DNA of 64,000 nucleotides. Origin: Sphingobium sp. Leaf26 (GTDB lineage Bacteria; Pseudomonadota; Alphaproteobacteria; Sphingomonadales; Sphingomonadaceae). Below the pieces are notes generated by a model. It made no database searches. It was not told the origin of the DNA and saw nothing but the letters and a program-made list of their open reading frames with translations. The position numbers and the translations under genes are program-made. The stretch's first letter is position 1. Every line of letters begins with the position of its first letter. The stretch lies in contig NZ_LMKV01000031.1 of assembly GCF_001421665.1 (NCBI RefSeq), forward strand, positions 131,217 to 195,216, read 5' to 3'. Of this stretch, positions 59,853-64,000 are shown one piece after another.

Positions 59853-61808
59853 TCACCGCACAATCAGATCCTCGCCGAAACGGGGGCTTAAGCCGTCGTC
59901 GCGGGGACCGGAATCATTGCCAGCGGGGTCATGCAGCCAACGGTACATGCGACGGATGTCGATAGGTCCATTGACGCTCGATCGGCCCTGTTCGTTGCGG
60001 TAATAATTTTGCGCCCGCTTATCCATGTAGACCATCTTGCGATCCTCAGCATCGAGCAGATGCGCGAAGCGCCAATAGGCATCTTCGGTCACCTCGACGC
60101 TAGCGGCACCGCGCTCAATCAGGCCCGCGATACTGCGCAGCGCGAACTGGGCTACCAACTCCAGCAGATCTACCACTGTAAACCCGCCGAAATTGTTCGT
60201 ATTAGGACCATAGCACATGAAAAGGTTCGGGAACGCTGGAACCATTGAGCCGAGATAGGCCCGAGGCCCATCGACCTTCCAGACGTCCTCAATCTTCACA
60301 CCGCCACGGCCGCGCACGTCCATCGGCCATAGATAATCATTTGCGCGAAAACCGGTGGCAAAAACGATCGCGTCAACATCATATTCCTTGCCACCCGCGA
60401 CGACGCCCTGCGGCGTGACCCGCTCGATCAAATCCGTCACCAGCGATACATCGTCCCGCAGCAATGCTTCGTAGATATTGTCGTCGGTATCAACCCGGAT
60501 TGGCCGCGACGCCATCGGCGGGCTTTTCGGTGTCATTTTTTCGATCAGTTCAGGGCGCGACGCAAGCTTGCGCTGGATAAACTCCACACATATGTCGCGC
60601 GTCGCCTTGTTGCCCGCGCTGACCGTATCAGGATCGTCATGCTCCGGATCGATGTGCAAACCGTATTTCATGAGCGCCGGATTATAGCCGGATGCGATCC
60701 GGAAGCGGACGAAGTTGCCGTAGAAGGGAAAGTTCCGCTCCAGCCAGCCAATCTGTGGGGCCAGTTCCTTGACGTAGCCCCGGTCCTCAAAACACCAGTT
60801 CGGCGTCCGCTGGAACAGGAAAGTGTGCGCCGCCGACTTTGCGATGACCGGTACCGTCTGATAGCCCGATGCTGCGGAACCGACGACCGCAATGCGCTTG
60901 TTGGCGACGTCCAGTTCATCCGGCCACGTTGCTGTATGACAAGAAATGCCCTCAAACGTCTCGATTCCTGGAATGTCGGGCAACTTGGGCCGCGAAAGAA
61001 AGCCGACGCATGAAATCACTGCGTTGAAGTCTGCCGATTGCGTCCCCGACGCATCCCTGACCGTTAGCGCCCATTTTTTGGCGTCGTCGTTCCAGACCAT
61101 CGCCTCTACCTCGGTGCCGAAGCGGATGTGATCGCGGACGCCAAACTCGGATGCCACCCAGCGGAAATAGTTCAGATTGACCTCCCGTGGACTGTAGCCG
61201 TGCGAGAAGGGATAATCATAGCCGAACAAGTGCGTGTATCCGCGGCTAGCGGTATCCACCCGCGCGCCTGGATAGCGGTTTTCGTACCAAGAACCACCGA
61301 CTTCCGGGTTCTTTTCAAATACGACAAAGGGAATGCCGGCCCTCTTCAACTGCACAGCGACGTTAAGGCCAGAAATGCCGGTGCCGATGACGGCGACGGT
61401 GAAGCCATTCCGGCTGGCCGGTGCTTCTGCCTCCTGCCACCGCACGCCCCGCGCCCAGCGATCAAGCGCCAATTCCTCTAGCCAGATGTCGAAATCGGCA
61501 GCCGGAATTTCGTAGGCCGCGCTCAGTGAGAGGCTCTGTCGCAGCCGATCGACCGGTCCAATGTCGATCGACGGCATGCCGTCGTCGCGATAGCGTTTCA
61601 GGAAATTAGCCGCCTTGGCCTTGAGCGCCAGGACATTTGCATCGTCCGCCTCGCGCTCGCGACTCATTGTTATGGGCGCTCCCGGCATGGCGAGTATGTC
61701 GGGATCGCAGGTCAGTTGATAGAGCAAACCACGCAGAACCGCCGCGTCCGCGTGCCGCACCGCGTCCTCAATTGTCGCATCAGAAGCCGAAGCCAGCTCG
61801 TCAGTCAT
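59853..61808 (-). CDS. Baeyer-Villiger-type flavin monooxygenase (HAPMO-like)
   Basis: A 651-residue FAD/NADPH monooxygenase predicted to insert oxygen next to a ketone. FAD motif GTGISG (142-147), the Baeyer-Villiger fingerprint FxGxxxHxxxWPD as Phe285 to Asp297 (FEGISCHTATWPD), NADPH motif VVGSAASGYQTVP, and late ATGFRANDYLWPM. The ~130-residue N-terminal extension resembles 4-hydroxyacetophenone monooxygenases. It is transcribed divergently from an IclR regulator across a short AT-rich gap, so it is probably an inducible, single-gene catabolic unit. Confidence 0.9.
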   Translation of the reverse strand: MTDELASASDATIEDAVRHADAAVLRGLLYQLTCDPDILAMPGAPITMSREREADDANVLALKAKAANFLKRYRDDGMPSIDIGPVDRLRQSLSLSAAYEIPAADFDIWLEELALDRWARGVRWQEAEAPASRNGFTVAVIGTGISGLNVAVQLKRAGIPFVVFEKNPEVGGSWYENRYPGARVDTASRGYTHLFGYDYPFSHGYSPREVNLNYFRWVASEFGVRDHIRFGTEVEAMVWNDDAKKWALTVRDASGTQSADFNAVISCVGFLSRPKLPDIPGIETFEGISCHTATWPDELDVANKRIAVVGSAASGYQTVPVIAKSAAHTFLFQRTPNWCFEDRGYVKELAPQIGWLERNFPFYGNFVRFRIASGYNPALMKYGLHIDPEHDDPDTVSAGNKATRDICVEFIQRKLASRPELIEKMTPKSPPMASRPIRVDTDDNIYEALLRDDVSLVTDLIERVTPQGVVAGGKEYDVDAIVFATGFRANDYLWPMDVRGRGGVKIEDVWKVDGPRAYLGSMVPAFPNLFMCYGPNTNNFGGFTVVDLLELVAQFALRSIAGLIERGAASVEVTEDAYWRFAHLLDAEDRKMVYMDKRAQNYYRNEQGRSSVNGPIDIRRMYRWLHDPAGNDSGPRDDGLSPRFGEDLIVR

Positions 61809-61901
61809 ACCTCGTCCTAACTTTATATTTGCAATATCGAATTTACATATGCATTATCGTATTCCTCATTTCAAAATGCGTCAAGTTGTGAGAAAATTGT
61901 A
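61809..61901. promoter_or_regulatory. Divergent promoter, monooxygenase/IclR
   Basis: 93-bp AT-rich gap between divergent genes. It contains TGCAATATCG and GCATTATCG, possible half-sites for the IclR protein; the exact operator cannot be fixed by eye. Confidence 0.45.
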
Positions 61902-62774
61902 ATGTCACGACCAGCTCTCGCCGCATCACGCAGCACACGCATATTGGATCTGCTGGCGTCTCTGCCGGAACGCCGTTTCTCCCTGACTGAGATCGTGCGC
62001 GCGACAGGCGTGAATGCGGCATCCTGTCTCGCTATTCTGGGAGAACTTTCGCAGCGCGGTTATCTTCGCCGTCACGCATCCAGCAAAACATACTGGCTTG
62101 GGCCTGCGCTGATCGCCGCAGGCCAGGCAGCGATGATCGCGAACCCAATCGTGGAACAGGCAAAGATCATGGCCGAACGCCTGCGCAGCGAACTCGGACT
62201 ACCGATATTGCTCAGCACGTGGGTAGATGATGAGATTGTGTGCGTGTTTTCACTGCCCGGCAAAGATGGTCGCACGGCCGGGTTGCGCGCTGGCGAGCGG
62301 GTGCCACTCGTTCCGCCCGTTGGCGCTTCCTTCATCGCCTGGGCTCCGCCTGAAGAGGCCGAAAAATGGATTGCGCGCCGCGCGGACGCTGAGGCGGACG
62401 AGATCGCCAGCTGGCTGCGCGGGACGCTTGCCGTAACCAGGGAACAAGGCTTTCACGTTACGCTGCGGCGGCCGGAGACAGAGGACATCGCGTCCATGTT
62501 GACCCGCGCGGCATCCGGTGACCGAACGTCCGACTTCTATCGGCAAATCGCTGCTTATGTGGAAGCGCTCGACATAGAAGTAGCCCAACCGGACATGCTC
62601 AATGTCGACGCCATGTTCGACACCTTGCTGATTGCATCACCCATCATCGATTCAGACACCTCAGCCATCTACAATCTTTGCGTTGGGGGGTTCACCCAGC
62701 CACTTGCAGCAGCCACTATCGCAGACATCGGCCGCCGCCTCACCATGTCCTGTGTCGAAGTGATGAAATATTGA
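61902..62774 (+). CDS. IclR-family regulator
   Basis: A 290-residue IclR-type regulator: winged helix (STRILDLLASLPERRFSLTEIVRATGVNAASCLAILGELSQRGYLRR) and a GAF-like effector domain (AERLRSELGLPILLSTWVDDEIVCVFSLPGKD, VPLVPPVGASFIAWAPPEEAEKWI). It is divergent from the monooxygenase and probably controls it. Confidence 0.88.
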   Translation: MSRPALAASRSTRILDLLASLPERRFSLTEIVRATGVNAASCLAILGELSQRGYLRRHASSKTYWLGPALIAAGQAAMIANPIVEQAKIMAERLRSELGLPILLSTWVDDEIVCVFSLPGKDGRTAGLRAGERVPLVPPVGASFIAWAPPEEAEKWIARRADAEADEIASWLRGTLAVTREQGFHVTLRRPETEDIASMLTRAASGDRTSDFYRQIAAYVEALDIEVAQPDMLNVDAMFDTLLIASPIIDSDTSAIYNLCVGGFTQPLAAATIADIGRRLTMSCVEVMKY

Positions 62775-62999
62775 GGGAGCGCTTGCTCGAACCATGTGGG
62801 GAATCGTGCACGATCCATATGGCAGTCTGGTCCGCGGGTTGGACGATTGATGCAAAACCAAGCGTCCCTCTTGGACCGTTCAGTCGCCGATTTGGGCCTT
62901 AGGTAGCTCAACACGCCCCTTGGTCTGCCCAAAATGGTTGCGCAATTTTCTGGGACTCGCCACAAATAAGCCGCCGCGCGCGCAAGCGAACAAGAATAT

Positions 63000-63280
63000 A
63001 TGAGCAAGAAACGGGACCAATCCAATTCTGTTGTAACGATCCGTGGCGTAGCCAAGCATATGGGCGTGTCATGGATGAATGTGTCCAATGTCACGAATGG
63101 GCGGAGGGTCACGCCTGCCGTCCGTGAGGCAGTTGAGCGCAGCCTTGCTGATTTGAATTATGTGCTCAACCCTGCGGGCAGGCCGCTTTCACGCGGATCC
63201 TACATCAGCATCAGCATTTTGTATGGCCCGATTGAACATCCGCTGGCGAGTACGATGATGATCGGTGCCTCTACCCCAGC
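63000..63280 (+). pseudogene. LacI-family regulator, truncated after the DNA-binding domain
   Basis: Residues 1-65 give a LacI headpiece (VTIRGVAKHMGVSWMNVSNVTNGRRVTPAVREAVERSLADLNYVLNPAGRPL) and the following strand YISISILYG begins the sugar-binding domain. From about residue 90 the sequence no longer resembles the family, although the frame stays open to 63479. The ligand-binding domain (about 250 residues) is missing. Confidence 0.7.
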
Positions 63281-63630
63281 CGCCAGGCTCGGCCGACATT
63301 TGCCGCCGCAATCGGCTGGGGACAGGCTTCGACTTCATACGGTCTGCGGCCTGCTCATGCAATCCAGCTTTGGGATCACGACCGAGGGATTGCCACCCCC
63401 GCAGCAAGGCGCCACGTCATGCCGCACCCAGTCACTCAAACGAGACAATCCAGCTACAGGAAACCATAACACGCCTTGAACAAATCTTTTCTACCTCAAT
63501 TTCGGGATGCATCCCCAGCGATGGTTTTCGATGCTGCGTGGAAAGCGTACACTTGCGATCCTGAGCGTATTCCGGCCTTGGATAATGATCGTTCCTCGCT
63601 TGGAATCCGGGATGCTTCATTACCTAGCAC
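63281..63630. other. Unresolved, apparently decayed DNA before the IS element
   Basis: About 350 bp between the LacI remnant and the transposase stop. Short open frames exist but none resembles a family I know. It should contain the terminal inverted repeat of the IS element, which I could not identify. Confidence 0.4.
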
Positions 63631-63999
63631 CTATCTGTCTGGTTGCGACACATCATTGGCATAATATAATATGTCGTCGACTCTAGCCATAAGGTCGTCC
63701 TGCGCCGCTGGCTTGTAAAGGGGGTTGGGGAGAGCAGGGTTGAGTTGGATGCGTTCATCTACCTTTTGGCTAGGCGAACCATCCTGGAGGACACGCTGTC
63801 GTCGTCGATTGTAGGCACGATTAAAGCCAGTCAGCAGGATTTCGAGATTTGCGTGGCCGGCAACATTGATGCCGGGCACCTCGCTGGCGATGCGGCCATT
63901 GCAGCGCTCGACCATGCCGTTCGTCTGGGGCGTATAGGGCCGGGTCGTGCGATGGCTGACCTTGATTTTCGCGCAGGCGCGTTCAAAATCATCGGCGGT
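63631..63999 (-). mobile_element. IS481-type transposase, C-terminal part (runs off window)
   Basis: The minus-strand frame is open from the window edge and encodes the end of an integrase-core transposase: IKVSHRTTRPYTPQTNGMVERCNGRI (third catalytic Glu in MVER), then LEILLTGFNRAYNRRRQRVLQDGSPSQKV, with a short tail to the stop at 63631. This pattern is typical of IS481/IS3-like DDE transposases. The other catalytic residues lie beyond base 64000. Confidence 0.82.
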
Positions 64000-64000
64000 G

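Noticed and set aside
61850..61862. TTATCGTATTCC as a fifth site of the GntR palindrome family
   Set aside because: The centre and right half do not match and it lies between an unrelated monooxygenase/IclR pair.
63476..63664. 62-codon open frame before the IS element as a gene
   Set aside because: No signal, motif or ribosome site; it overlaps the transposase end and looks like decayed DNA.

Overview
The window is high-GC alphaproteobacterial DNA, almost certainly from a sphingomonad (Sphingobium/Novosphingobium/Sphingomonas-like). The support is two large TonB-dependent receptors, a MucR-type regulator, dense catabolic gene clusters linked by 1-4 bp start/stop overlaps, and dispersed palindromic repeats of types I associate with sphingomonad genomes. 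I found no rRNA, tRNA or CRISPR array.

Layout. (1) 2-3639: 3' end of an RND efflux operon (permease, fusion protein, outer-membrane lipoprotein). (2) 3933-4685: MucR/Ros regulator with altered zinc-finger residues and a histone-H1-like tail. (3) 4726-17594: a quinate/shikimate catabolic locus (3-dehydroshikimate dehydratase, shikimate/quinate dehydrogenase, TonB receptor, MFS transporter, type II dehydroquinase) joined to an export/hydrolysis arm (lactonase-like lipoprotein, DUF3237 protein, two esterases) and a TetR regulator. Three copies of one palindrome, consensus GTACGAACTAGTTCGTAC, tie the locus together. (4) 17889-22833: DUF2520 protein, a secreted protein of unknown function, RidA, D-amino-acid dehydrogenase, alanine racemase and a divergent Lrp regulator.

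(5) 23125-48486: the most interesting region. Hydroxyproline epimerase and pyrroline-4-hydroxy-2-carboxylate deaminase genes sit beside two tandem LecA-like lectins, a TonB receptor, a GH43 enzyme, a DUF885 metallopeptidase, an Ldh-family oxidoreductase, a GH127/GH146 beta-L-arabinofuranosidase, a FadR-type GntR regulator, an S9 prolyl-type peptidase, a DUF5695 protein, an Svx/AvrXca-like gluzincin and a POT peptide transporter. Sites related to the palindrome ATATCGTATACGATAT lie at four promoters. I infer a utilisation locus for plant hydroxyproline-rich glycoproteins (extensin-like): remove arabinose, cut the Hyp-rich backbone, import peptides, catabolise hydroxyproline. A mmsA gene with its own LysR regulator is interleaved.

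(6) 48754-50974: cofE-cofD-cofC, a coenzyme F420 biosynthesis operon, unusual for a sphingomonad, next to a TetR/MpaB-type oxygenase pair (51256-52838). (7) 52937-58264: a GH3-SGNH-GH51 hemicellulose operon whose first gene has lost its 5' end at a head-to-head junction with a 5'-truncated epoxide hydrolase. (8) 58287-64000: TetR regulator, small secreted protein, an esterase remnant, a Baeyer-Villiger-type monooxygenase with a divergent IclR regulator, then decayed DNA with a truncated LacI gene and an IS481-type transposase running off the edge.
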